The notes beneath the pieces were generated by a model. That model worked only from the letters and a program-made list of their open reading frames with translations, was not told the origin of the DNA and ran no database searches. Below are positions 27,591 to 37,809 of a DNA stretch of 64,000 nt, one piece after another. Made by a program: the position numbers and the translations under genes. Where the stretch lies: contig OZ020516.1 in NCBI GenBank assembly GCA_963971425.1, positions 38,242,199 through 38,306,198 on the forward strand. The letters run 5' to 3'. Source of the stretch: Bryoerythrophyllum caledonicum (Eukaryota > Streptophyta > Bryopsida > Pottiales > Pottiaceae). Each line of letters starts with the position of its first letter. Within the stretch, counting starts at the first letter, position 1.

Positions 27591-30500
27591 ATTACTTTTT
27601 AGGATTTGGTGATGGTACCACGTATAGTGACCTAATTATTTTGGAAGAGAAAATATGGTTTTTTTTTTTTTTTAAATGAAGAAGTCTAGTGACAATTTTG
27701 GTTTTTGGGCCTTAGGTTTGTGGTCATAGAAAAAAAAATTGCCATACCTAGCAAAACCTTCCAGTGGACTGTGCACACAAATTGAGTCTGGCGATAAGTC
27801 AAACTTTCTACACATTGTTTGGCAACCTAGCCAAACTTTAGAGATGAAAGCTGACAACTACCCAAACTTTAGAGTTCAAAGACGGTGATAAATATTTACA
27901 ACAAAAGCAGTCATATATGAACAAAAAGTTAGTCTTAAAGTCGTTGGCATGGTAGAACAATATCCAGCCAGTCAAGAAATTGACACTAGTTTGCCTTGTC
28001 TTGTAATAGACAACAAACTTGGCTTCACCGAGGAGTCCAACAAGGCCCCTGTAGCGAGTAGATGATGTCTTTCAAGAACACTTTGCCCTATGAAGCACCA
28101 ATAGTCCGTAGGAATGTCATGTTTGGAAAATCAATTAGAAATTAGGAATTGCGTAGGCAAATATGCAATCCAAAAAAGATAAAAAGTAATTCGGTTGACG
28201 GTAGAAAAGCTAACTAGTTTTGCGGCCGAGCACCCAGACCCATCGAAAGGCCGTAATGCCTTCGTAAAGATGTCTTTGAGTGTGCTCTTGAGTAGCTTGG
28301 GATAGTCTCCTAGTGTAAGTGCATTGTCATGAAAGACGTACACAGAGTCAAATCTCTAGTGCACGACCTTGAAGATCTCAAAGTCCTGAAGCGAGATTCT
28401 GTGAGCTTCGGTGAAATGCATCCACGGAGTGACGATGCGGCAAATTCGAATGAGGTCCCCCTATAGTACTTGAAATTTGAACCTTATAGAACGCCAACGG
28501 AAGCAAGCGACATATGTCGTCTTTGCCAAAAAAAAGTCCCCAAAGTTGTCGATGAAGGCCTTTGGGATTTCTTGTTGGAAATAAGGTACGGTTTTAGCAA
28601 AATCGACAACAGAGTGAGGGGCACAATGTTTGTTTCCCCTATCAACTTGACAACAGGATTTGACCTTTGTCGGCTGACTTCGCCCTTTGACTTGCGCCTA
28701 CAGGAAATAATACATATTGACGTGCCCTCGCTCTTCTTCAATGTCCTAATTTTGGACGTACATTCTTCAATAGAAGCACAGTAATTCCCTACGGTAGACT
28801 CAATGATTCCTTTTGGGAGGAGCCCAATTGAGCAACTGGAGCCAGTGCTCGAGACACGGGTGTAGTACCTATGTAGCGTTGACCTCTGAAACATCTTAAA
28901 GCAGACGTTGCATAGTACAACACTAAAGACGTTGATACAAAATGCAATGTATACAAACACAAAAACAATGGACACACAATGCAGACGAATGCAGATTGGA
29001 CAAACATACAATGCAGACACCGGACAATTCCAACTCCTGACTCTTCGTAACCCTAAATTAAATTTCTTGGGTAGTGAACCAAAAATAAGACTCAAGTCTC
29101 CCACCCTAAACCACTCCAAAATTTGAATAGATTAACATATTTGGATAGCAAAGATGCCACAACACACACGGCACACCAATCAGAATTTAGTCACTAAGAG
29201 ACAATTGGTGGAGCTTGCAACTTTGCAAGTTGCAACCAAAGCACAAACACTGCAAAAGCAAGATAGTATGAAAACCAGGATTTAATGCGTAACGTTGTTT
29301 ACAATGAAGCCCTTCTATGACACCAATAGAATAAAATTTCTCAATATTGAACAGTAGCTAAAAATTAATTTTGATTAATCTTAAAATTTTGAGGAAAGTG
29401 GATTCACTTAATTCAAAACAATATAATAATGTCTAGAGGACATGAGATTCTATAGTCCCTATATGTATAAAAATTGGTTTCTATGCGGTTAAGCTTTGTG
29501 TGTTTTTATACTTTCACTTGATTCCTTCATCTTAATACTTTCATTCTCTTACTTGAAAAGAAAAACATGTACAAATATAGAGAAAAATTGATCGTGGTAT
29601 TAGCACATAGAAAATTAAACATGGCTTAAGACTCTTATTTGAATAGTAAAAGCATGTTCTAATATAGAAAATAATTTATCATCATTCATAAAATATCTTT
29701 TAACGGCTTTACTAGTCTTATGTATATATGATTATTTATTGGAATTGACTATATTAGTGTGAGAATAATTGAAATATTCAATGCTACATTTATTATATAG
29801 TATCAATAATGATAACATTATAAAACATATTTAAAATTTTGCTTACAACCATTTAGTGTTTTGTATTTCAACAAGATTAATAGCAACATAATATATATCT
29901 ATAGAGTATCTACAAGATCTTATAACTAAAAAAACCTAGGTTTAGGGTTTAAGAATTCTTTAAAATATACAATCATATAAGAAAAATGCTACTTTTACCA
30001 ATTTATTGATATTAACTAGAAAAATCTTACTAGGTTTCATTAACAAATTTCCAAAAAGTTAAAAACCAAAATCTTACAATCTTCTAATGTAAACATTGAT
30101 CATTCTACACAATAGACTATAAATATTAGAAAATCATGTAAATACAAGGTATATAAGAATAATGAGCAAAAAAATAAGAAAGACAACCATAAATATTTGC
30201 CCATTACTTCCAGCCTTTACAATCATCAATTCCATTTTTTTCTACACATTTCATAAGAGTTCAAATATGATAATTAATACTTCATAAATCATTTTAAACG
30301 TTTGTACATGAAAGTAACAAAGATTTCTTAATAATTTACACTTTTGAAATCTGCAAATTTCAAAATAATATGAAAATTTAATTATAGTATATTTGATGAT
30401 TTCTATTTTCTTACTTGTACAAAATCAAGACGAGTGGAGGTTGTGTCAATGTCTTGTCCCAATCCATCTATGAGAACTTCCTAGATTATATATGATTAAA

Positions 30501-30855
30501 CCTTCAAATAAATTTTAGTGATAATTCAATTTCATGAAGGTTCAAAATTCAATGGATAATTTGGAGAAATCATTTTCATAAGATACTTAATATGAATATG
30601 TGTTAAATCATATTTTTGTTTTCGGAAATTTTGTTAAACATATTTTTGCAATTGACTTATAAATTCTAGAACCTGTCCAACAAGTTCCTCATTGATAGAT
30701 TTTCCCATATCTCCCAACCGTTCAACACTTGTTCGCAATTCTTCTAGATTCTCATCTTGTTCTCTACATTGAAAATTTTGACAACTTTAGAGATATGGCA
30801 TGAAAGTTTTCAAATTAATTTACTGAAGTTTAAAGAGTTTTTGGATAAATAATAA
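27591..30855. other. AT-rich intergenic region
   Basis: Long AT-rich stretch with no recognisable gene, RNA gene or transposon domain. Minus-strand open frames near 28131-29119 look partly protein-like but match nothing I recognise and carry stops between segments. Confidence 0.45.
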
Positions 30856-31081
30856 CCCCTAAAGGACCAATATCCCCTTACGATTCAATTTTTTCACTTT
30901 GAGTGCAATTATCTTTCATTTTGTACAATCAAATTCACAATATTTCTACCACGCCATCTCATAATAGTCTAGAAAAAGATCCTACGGTTACATTTTCAAA
31001 AGGTTTATCCTTGCGGTTTTTAATCAACGGTTTTTAATCAATGGAGTAGAGATTCCTTAAAATGCCATGGTCCTTTTGGGG
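30856..31081. mobile_element. MITE with CCCCWAAAGGACCA ends
   Basis: Left end CCCCTAAAGGACCA (30856-30869) and right end TGGTCCTTTTGGGG (31068-31081) form a 14-bp inverted repeat with one mismatch. They are flanked by ATAA and TTAA, which resembles the TTAA target site of piggyBac-type elements. The interior is related to 32641 onward. About 226 bp, non-coding. Confidence 0.7.
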
Positions 31082-32640
31082 TTAATGATACTTCGTGGTA
31101 TGTTGGTTACATGTAAAAAAAATACAAGTTTAATTTTTGAAACTTACTTCATTATAAGAGCTTGGCGTTCATATTCAGTACTAGGTGAACTGTTAACTTT
31201 ATTACCAACTATGGAGGTGATAGAAGGTGGAGGTACTTTTACTTCTCTTAACAATTCTTTTCGATTCATTCTGATCAATATTAGTTGTTTGAATAATCAA
31301 ATTAATAATTAGACTATTATTTGTTCATTTTTTAAAAACAACTATTGAGAAAATAAAGAAATAAATATTGATTTATTGAAAAACTCATAATCATATTATT
31401 CATCTATAATCAAACATTGATTTTAATTTCATTGAAAAATATAAAAAGATTTGATATTTACATTTTAAAGATTTAGATAAAATAATTTAGCTTCAATTTC
31501 ATCAATTCTTACAACTTGCAAATAAGAGCCAAAGTATGTTTATCTTCTACAATCCATAGAAATGCATTCGTTGTAAGAAAATTACAATAAGTATTTTATT
31601 TTATATGAAATTATATTTTTATGGAAGTTATAATTAATTACATGTAATATCTTTTTATCAACTATATTGATTCTTTATTCATCAATGACTTATCAATGTT
31701 TACATACTACTCTGATACTATCTCTAACTATGCCATTGAGTATATTTGATTTGTTGTACTTGAAATTGAGAAGTCAGTATATCTTTTGATAATTCTTGCA
31801 TCTTTAATTTTGTTATCCCCTTGAACTCTTGATACACTTTCTGCATAGTGAACTGCTAATTAATCATTGTGGTTAATTATCCTTGGATTTGATTCATGTT
31901 ACTTAAGTTGATTTGTTGCATTGTTTTTTCTCTTGCATTTTGTACTTAAATATGGAAGAAAATTTGTAAAATAATCTATAATTGTTGTTGTATGATTTTA
32001 TTTTGTTGATTCTTTATAGAACAATTAACAAAACCTAATTTACATGCTTTTTTGAAATTGTTAATTTTTTTCCCACATAGATGATTACTCATAAATTAAT
32101 AACTATAAATTTTTTGACCAATTCCTATAATGTTGATTTTAATGGTAGCTTCATAAAACTTGACATGAAAGAAAGTAGCAACTCATTTCTAGATTTTCAT
32201 AGAACAAATTTTTTCATAGTGCAATAATTTCTTTTTTCCAACACTATGTGGAAAAATATTCCATCTTCTTATTGTAGGCACAAAGTTTTGAGTATATCAT
32301 CACTACTACTACTCCCATTAGGAAAAAAAATTAATAGGGTTTTACAATAAATCAAACTCACTGTAATTTGTATTCATAAAAAAAATGAGTGGGAATATTA
32401 GTCCTCATTTGTTGCAAGATTGTTTTGAATAGTGTTAATGCATTTACCACATTTGAATTTTTCTGGTGAAGTACCTACATCGTGTGGATTACTCATCCAC
32501 ACTATAAGTTCCAGGGCGAACTTACATCCATGGTGGTACCTCCACACAAACTCTGTTTTCTAGTTCTAGGAGACTTGTTTAAAAAATTGAGTTTTTGATT
32601 TTTTTGTGATGCGAAATGAGATGGGGGGACAAGATATTAT
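31082..32640. other. AT-rich intergenic region
   Basis: Nothing recognised apart from short A/T runs. Confidence 0.45.
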
Positions 32641-32850
32641 CCCCTAGAGGACCAAGTGTTCTTTTGGGGACATATTTTTCAATTCGATTGTAATTATCTT
32701 TGAATCTGTACGGTCAAAATTCACAATATTATTACCACATCATCTTATATAAGTGTAGATCATACGGTCACATGTTTCGAAAGTTCATCTTGGCAGTTTT
32801 TAGTCAGTGGAGTAGAAATTCCTCTAAAATGCTTTGTCAAGACGTAATAA
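32641..32850. mobile_element. Diverged second copy of the 30856 MITE
   Basis: Starts CCCCTAGAGGACCA and follows the interior of the 30856 copy ('aattatcttt', 'attcacaatatt', 'ggagtagaaattcct', 'aaaatgc') in the same direction. The expected right end is missing; just after, at 32848-32867, another left-end-like 'aataacccctaaaggacg' is found. Confidence 0.6.
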
Positions 32851-33222
32851 CCCCTAAAGGACGAGACGTAATAAAGGAGTATTGTACGCATCGACTAATT
32901 TCGGCCAAGCTAGTTATTTTTCCAAATCACACTGGTTTAGACCTAATGAGTATCACCTAGGCATTGCACATGTATCACATTGGCATTACAAGGGTATCAC
33001 CTAGACAAATCTCTTGAATTTTCCAATATTTTTGGGCATTCTCCGATGTGAATTAATTATCTATGAAACTGGCCAACGCATAGGGTACGGTACTAAAAGC
33101 TCACGCATATGTGTGCGGATGAGCCTCTGTTGCGGCCCCAACGATTGGTGGTGGGCCTCACTAAACAAAAGGTAAATTTGGATAAAGTTTTAAAAGTATA
33201 AATTGGTTCTAGTGTAAACATA
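32851..33222. other. Intergenic
   Basis: No gene recognised. Confidence 0.4.
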
Positions 33223-33345
33223 TTGGGAACTCCTTGGGAACATGGGGAACACATTGGGAACAAAGAGGAACATTGGGGAACACGATTGGGAACTTTGGGG
33301 AACAATAGGGGAACTCGTTGGGAACGCTATGGGAACATTGTGGTA
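33223..33345. repeat. GGGAAC minisatellite
   Basis: About eleven occurrences of GGGAAC (one is AGGAAC) spaced roughly 10-12 bases apart with variable spacers. On the minus strand it reads GTTCCC repeats, a short open frame rich in 'VP' dipeptides, which is probably not coding. Confidence 0.85.
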
Positions 33346-34285
33346 ATAATATGGTTAAAAAGGTAAATGAGAAGAGGGTAACCAAGTGGTTTGGTTACGA
33401 ACCATATCGGATTTTACCATGAAACTGGAGTGGGCATGAGGAGCCCAACCTGAAATTTTAGGGATCATATCTGGGAGCCCCGTATGGTCGTCATGTGCGT
33501 GTGCTTTAAGTTGGGTGGGTCATAGGGGAGGACATGGGACGGGACTGAGGCTGGGATGCTGATGTCCTGGGATTGGGCCCGGCCATGTGAGCACGAAGGA
33601 TCAGCAATCGTGGCGTAGAAGGCGCGGCCACAGAAGCTCTGATTGGCGTGACGGTAGCGTAGTGGGATCATCGTCGTCGTCGTCCTCGGGCTGCCGTCGC
33701 GGCAGCTTGAAGGTAAGGTTGGGTCTGTCATCCTCATGGGCATGCTGTTGTTGCGTGTCACTTGGGTTAAGAATGAGGCTTGGCAACATGTTTGTCCCTG
33801 CCGCACACACCGGCTTCAATTTGCCAGCTTCCATTGACTACCGACCAAGTCGACGACGTTGACTGTCATATCTCCCGTGAGTAGTGAGAGGGAGGCTCAG
33901 GCTACTACTTCTTCTTTTGCGGACCACGTCGGAGGAGCTCGGATCAGTCGCATCGATAGAGCAGTTGTAGTATCTATCTCTGCTTACACATATGCATTCA
34001 TTATACTCACGTAGGACGGACCTCGGTTGACTCACTGCTGTTAGAAGTGTTTTCAAGGACATTTGCTCAGAATTTTGCATGGTTATGGTGGACGACGCAC
34101 GTAGATGACGAGCTGGTTGTGTCCTCGATGATGAGGAGGTCGGCCTCTGCTATTTTGGTTACTAAGTGCTCGTGATCAATTGATTCCAAGGAAGCAGCCA
34201 GTTCAGGGAATTCGGCATGTCGAAGAATTATCAGTGAAGTGACTGTTTGTGCGATTGTTGAAGTAGTTGAGAAAAGTTGCGGGCG
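33346..34285. other. Upstream region of the rhamnosidase gene
   Basis: GC content rises toward the gene. Short ORFs on both strands are low complexity (a TCG/GAC repeat near 33675) and are not called. The promoter and 5' leader of the gene at 34286 should be here, but no distinct element was recognised. Confidence 0.4.
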
Positions 34286-36709
34286 ATGGCGGTCGAAGCA
34301 GGGAAAGAATTTGAAGACGTCGTAGATTGGGGAGGCTCGCAATGGATCGGCGCAGCCACGTCCGGGGGCATCACGGCGGAGGGATTCGTGGTGGTGGAAC
34401 GGGCGGACGCTATGGAAGTGGGTGGAGGGTACCAGAGCATGCGGCTGCGGCGCGAGGTGGACGTGAAGCCGCAGCTGCAAGCGGCGACGCTGCGCGTGTG
34501 TGGCTTGGGGCAGTACGAGCTCACCATCGACGGGCGCCGAGTTGGCGAGGATCTGTTCACTCCCGGCTGGACCAATTACCGCAAGACGTGCCTGTACGAT
34601 ACGTACGACGTGACGGCGCTGCTGGAGCGAGGGGGCTCACGACACTGCTTAGGGTTGCTGCTGGGCAACGGCATGTACAACGTCGAGAATCACCCGGGAC
34701 GCTTCACCAAGTTCACAGGTAGTTTCGGGCCCCTGAAGGCGATCGCGCAGCTGCGCCTCGAGTATGTCGTTGGGCCCGTGGAGGTCGTGGGTACGGACGC
34801 GCAGTGGCGCATCAGCGCGGGGCCGATCACGTTCTCGCACATCTACGGGGGCGAGGATTACGACGCCCGTCTTGAAGCCCTGGGCTGGGACTCGCCGGGG
34901 TTTGACGCGGCGGGATGGAACGCCGCCGCGCTGCTCGACGGACCGGGCGGGCGGCTGCGTGGCGCGAGCGTGGCGGCTCCGCCCATCCGCGCTATCGAGA
35001 CTCGGAAGGTCGCCCATGTGAAGCCGCTCAAGGAGGGCGTCGCCATCTACGATCTCGGCCAGAATGCGTCCATGATGCCAAGAATTACTGTTTCTGGGGC
35101 GGCCGGGGCGAAGGTGCAGATCATTCCGGCGGAGCTGCTCCACGAGGACGGCACCGTGAATCGCGTTTCGTGCGGCGGGGGTATGGCTTACTGGCAATAC
35201 ACTCTCAGCGGTGCACCAAGTCCCGAGACGTACTTCCCTAAGTTCTGGTATCACGCGTCGCGGTTCTTGCAGGTGCAGCGCATCGCGGCGGCCCCCGGGG
35301 GCGCGCTGCCCGTTGTGGAGTCGCTTGAGAATGTCATCGTGCATTCAATTTCCGAGCCCGTCGGCGAGTTCGCCTGCTCCAACGACCTGTTCAATCGAAT
35401 CTACTGGCTGATCCACTGGGCGCAGCGCAGCAACATGGCGAGTTATATGACGGACTGCCCCCACCGCGAGCGCCTGGGATGGCTGGAGCAGACCCACCTA
35501 AACGGGCCCGCGCTGCGCTACAACTTCCGCCTGGACCAGCTCTTCACCAAGACCATGAACGACATGGCTGATACGCAATGGGAGGACGGCATGCTGACCA
35601 CAACCGCGCCGGAGTACCTGATCTTCAGCGGCTGGTGGAGCGAGTATCGAAACTCCCCCGAGTGGTCGTCCGCGTTCCTGCAGATCCCGTGGCAGCAGTA
35701 CCAGTTCACGGGCGATTTTTCGCTGCTGCGCATATACTATGACAACATGGTGCGGTACGTGGGCTATCTGGGGTCCCGTGCGGAGGACGACATCGTCAGC
35801 TTCGGGCTGAGCGACTGGTACGACATCGCGCCCGGTGCACCAGGCCCCTCGAAGCTGACCCCAAAGGGCGTGACTGGCACCGCGTTCTACTACCAGGACT
35901 CAATCATCCTCGCCAAGGTGGCGGAGTTGCTCGGCCGCAGCGACGACGTGGCACGGTTCCAGCAACAGGCGGACCGGATCCGGGCCGCCTTCAACGCCAA
36001 GTTCTTCCACGCCGACACGCACCAGTACGCGACGGGGTCGCAGTGCGCCAACGCCATCGCGCTGGTCATGGACCTCGTGGACCCGGTGCACCGTGCCGGC
36101 GTGCTGAGCAACCTCGTGGCGGACGTGGAGGAGAAGGGCCTCACGGCGGGCGACGTGGGTTTCCGCTACCTGCTGCGCGCTCTGGCGGATGGCGGCCGCT
36201 CTGACGTGATCTACGGCTTGAATAACCAGAGCGACACGCCCGGCTACGGCATGATGTTGGCTAAGGGCGCCACGGCGCTGACGGAGGCCTGGGACGCCGA
36301 GCCGGGCTCCTCGCACAACCACTTCATGCTGGGCCAAATCACGGAGTGGTTCTTCCACGACCTCGCCGGCATCCAGATCGACCCCGCCGCGCCCGGCTTC
36401 CGCAAGATCGTGCTGAAGCCCACCGTCGTGGGCGACTTGACCTGGGTGCGGGCCAGCTACACGGCCAAGCACGGCAAAATTGAGAGCGAATGGAAGCGCA
36501 GCAGCACGGATGGTTCGACCACTTTCACGGTTGCCATTCCTGCACTCACTACGGCCACCGTGTTCCTGCCTACGGCGGCTCTTAACTCCGTCGTCGTTCC
36601 CCCTCCGGATCACAGTGCCGCCACATTCATCAAGGTCGAAGGCGGTTGCACCATCTACGAAATCGCTGCGGCTGGCACTTTCAGTTTCACGCTCGTTCCC
36701 ATCGCATGA
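34286..36709 (+). CDS. GH78 alpha-L-rhamnosidase, intronless
   Basis: 807 residues from the ATG at 34286 to TGA; an in-frame TGA at 34268 supports this start. Such enzymes release terminal alpha-L-rhamnose from glycosides or polysaccharides. The N-terminal beta domain has 'TIDGRRVGEDLFTPGWTNYR' and 'LGLLLGNGMYN'. The (alpha/alpha)6 catalytic domain has 'TDCPHRERLGW' near residue 389, 'WSEYRNSPEWSSAF', 'LSDWYDIAPGAPGPS' and 'LTEAWDAEPGSSHNHFMLG' near 663, in which the Glu aligns with the conserved acidic residue of GH78. A C-terminal beta domain follows. There is no clear signal peptide, so it may be cytosolic. Third positions are strongly GC-rich, unlike the AT-rich surroundings, and there are no introns; a bacterial or fungal origin by transfer, or a retrocopy, is possible. 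The family assignment is firm. Confidence 0.93.
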   Translation: MAVEAGKEFEDVVDWGGSQWIGAATSGGITAEGFVVVERADAMEVGGGYQSMRLRREVDVKPQLQAATLRVCGLGQYELTIDGRRVGEDLFTPGWTNYRKTCLYDTYDVTALLERGGSRHCLGLLLGNGMYNVENHPGRFTKFTGSFGPLKAIAQLRLEYVVGPVEVVGTDAQWRISAGPITFSHIYGGEDYDARLEALGWDSPGFDAAGWNAAALLDGPGGRLRGASVAAPPIRAIETRKVAHVKPLKEGVAIYDLGQNASMMPRITVSGAAGAKVQIIPAELLHEDGTVNRVSCGGGMAYWQYTLSGAPSPETYFPKFWYHASRFLQVQRIAAAPGGALPVVESLENVIVHSISEPVGEFACSNDLFNRIYWLIHWAQRSNMASYMTDCPHRERLGWLEQTHLNGPALRYNFRLDQLFTKTMNDMADTQWEDGMLTTTAPEYLIFSGWWSEYRNSPEWSSAFLQIPWQQYQFTGDFSLLRIYYDNMVRYVGYLGSRAEDDIVSFGLSDWYDIAPGAPGPSKLTPKGVTGTAFYYQDSIILAKVAELLGRSDDVARFQQQADRIRAAFNAKFFHADTHQYATGSQCANAIALVMDLVDPVHRAGVLSNLVADVEEKGLTAGDVGFRYLLRALADGGRSDVIYGLNNQSDTPGYGMMLAKGATALTEAWDAEPGSSHNHFMLGQITEWFFHDLAGIQIDPAAPGFRKIVLKPTVVGDLTWVRASYTAKHGKIESEWKRSSTDGSTTFTVAIPALTTATVFLPTAALNSVVVPPPDHSAATFIKVEGGCTIYEIAAAGTFSFTLVPIA

Positions 36710-37809
36710 AAACTATTTATTTGGATACTATTGCGCTGTTGGTGAGTCTTCTGTCCTCTCTCCGGTAAATTGTGTGTATTTCGCCAACGGAACAGGACAA
36801 ATTGTGGTTAATACTCGGCGTTTTGACGAGTCCATCCCGTCAGGCTCGCAGTAGTATCAATCCTCGGCTCCTGTTTGAGCTGTGTAATCTATTTTGTGTG
36901 TTGAAAATAATTCTGAGTGCACTGAAAAGAACGCACATGAAAACGGAGTTCCGGTTGAATCCGAGGAGGTGGCAGCCAGCTCAGTTGTTCTTAGAGAGCT
37001 GCCGATCCTTCTGATCTGCATAAGATTTTTTTTTCATGTAATGTGTCTATCCCACCGTATGCTTGGAGTGGCTGGTCTCCAATTCCATTTATGGCCAAGC
37101 AAGTTGAAGAGGAGGGAATTGCTTGCCAACAACCAGTGAATGGTGGCCCTTTGATACATTCTTCCATTCGTAGCTGGGAACCCTTGGATTGTAGAAAAAA
37201 ATGGATCCGTACTGGTGGGTTGCAGTACACTGAAAATAATGTATAGTGTTTGCACACTACATGATTTGGAAGTGCTATAGTTTTTTCACTTGTGATGAAT
37301 ATTTTTACCGAGAACACAACTATCTATTCTACTCAAAGAGACAGATCAATGTAGATATAGTTGGTAAAAGTATTCATAAAGATCAAAAACTTATCGCATT
37401 TATAATTCAATTAGTGTGTATACACTAGACATCATTTTTAGAGTAGCATCTGTGAAAATTGTATTCCTTTTGGGGCAAATGGAAGGACTGCTCGTCAATT
37501 CCAACCAGAACCAGACCAAAATTTCTGGATAAACATTTCCTCTGCACGGAGACAATGCTTCGAGAGCACCATATTATATTACAATAATGTACAATACATG
37601 ATCAAAAACTCGACATATCTATATAGTGGCCACAGCCCAGAGAAATGTATGGGTAGAAATGCCCGTTGAGCCCAAACTACCTCACAAATACTTTATTCAT
37701 CTGTTCTGCAGCGTGCTCATCTCACTAGACCTGATTAAAAAAGATGGTGTTCGTGAGAGCTGGAGGTGCCCAGCTGAAACAGGGAAGCACCGAGCTGAAG
37801 AAGGTTGGC
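36710..37809. other. Convergent 3' flanks of the rhamnosidase and SAC3 genes
   Basis: Both neighbouring genes end here, so it should contain both 3' untranslated regions. No further gene was recognised; short ORFs lack family signatures. Confidence 0.5.

Noticed and set aside
28484..29119. 211-codon minus-strand ORF
   Set aside because: Composition resembles chance AT-rich translation, with no motif or domain recognised; the parallel plus-strand ORF is equally long-lived by chance.
33223..33345. CRISPR-like regular repeats
   Set aside because: Units are only six bases with 4-6-base spacers in a eukaryotic context; this is a minisatellite.
33587..33862. Ser/Arg-rich plus-strand ORF upstream of the rhamnosidase
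   Set aside because: It depends on a TCG repeat and no family is recognisable; probably promoter-region sequence.
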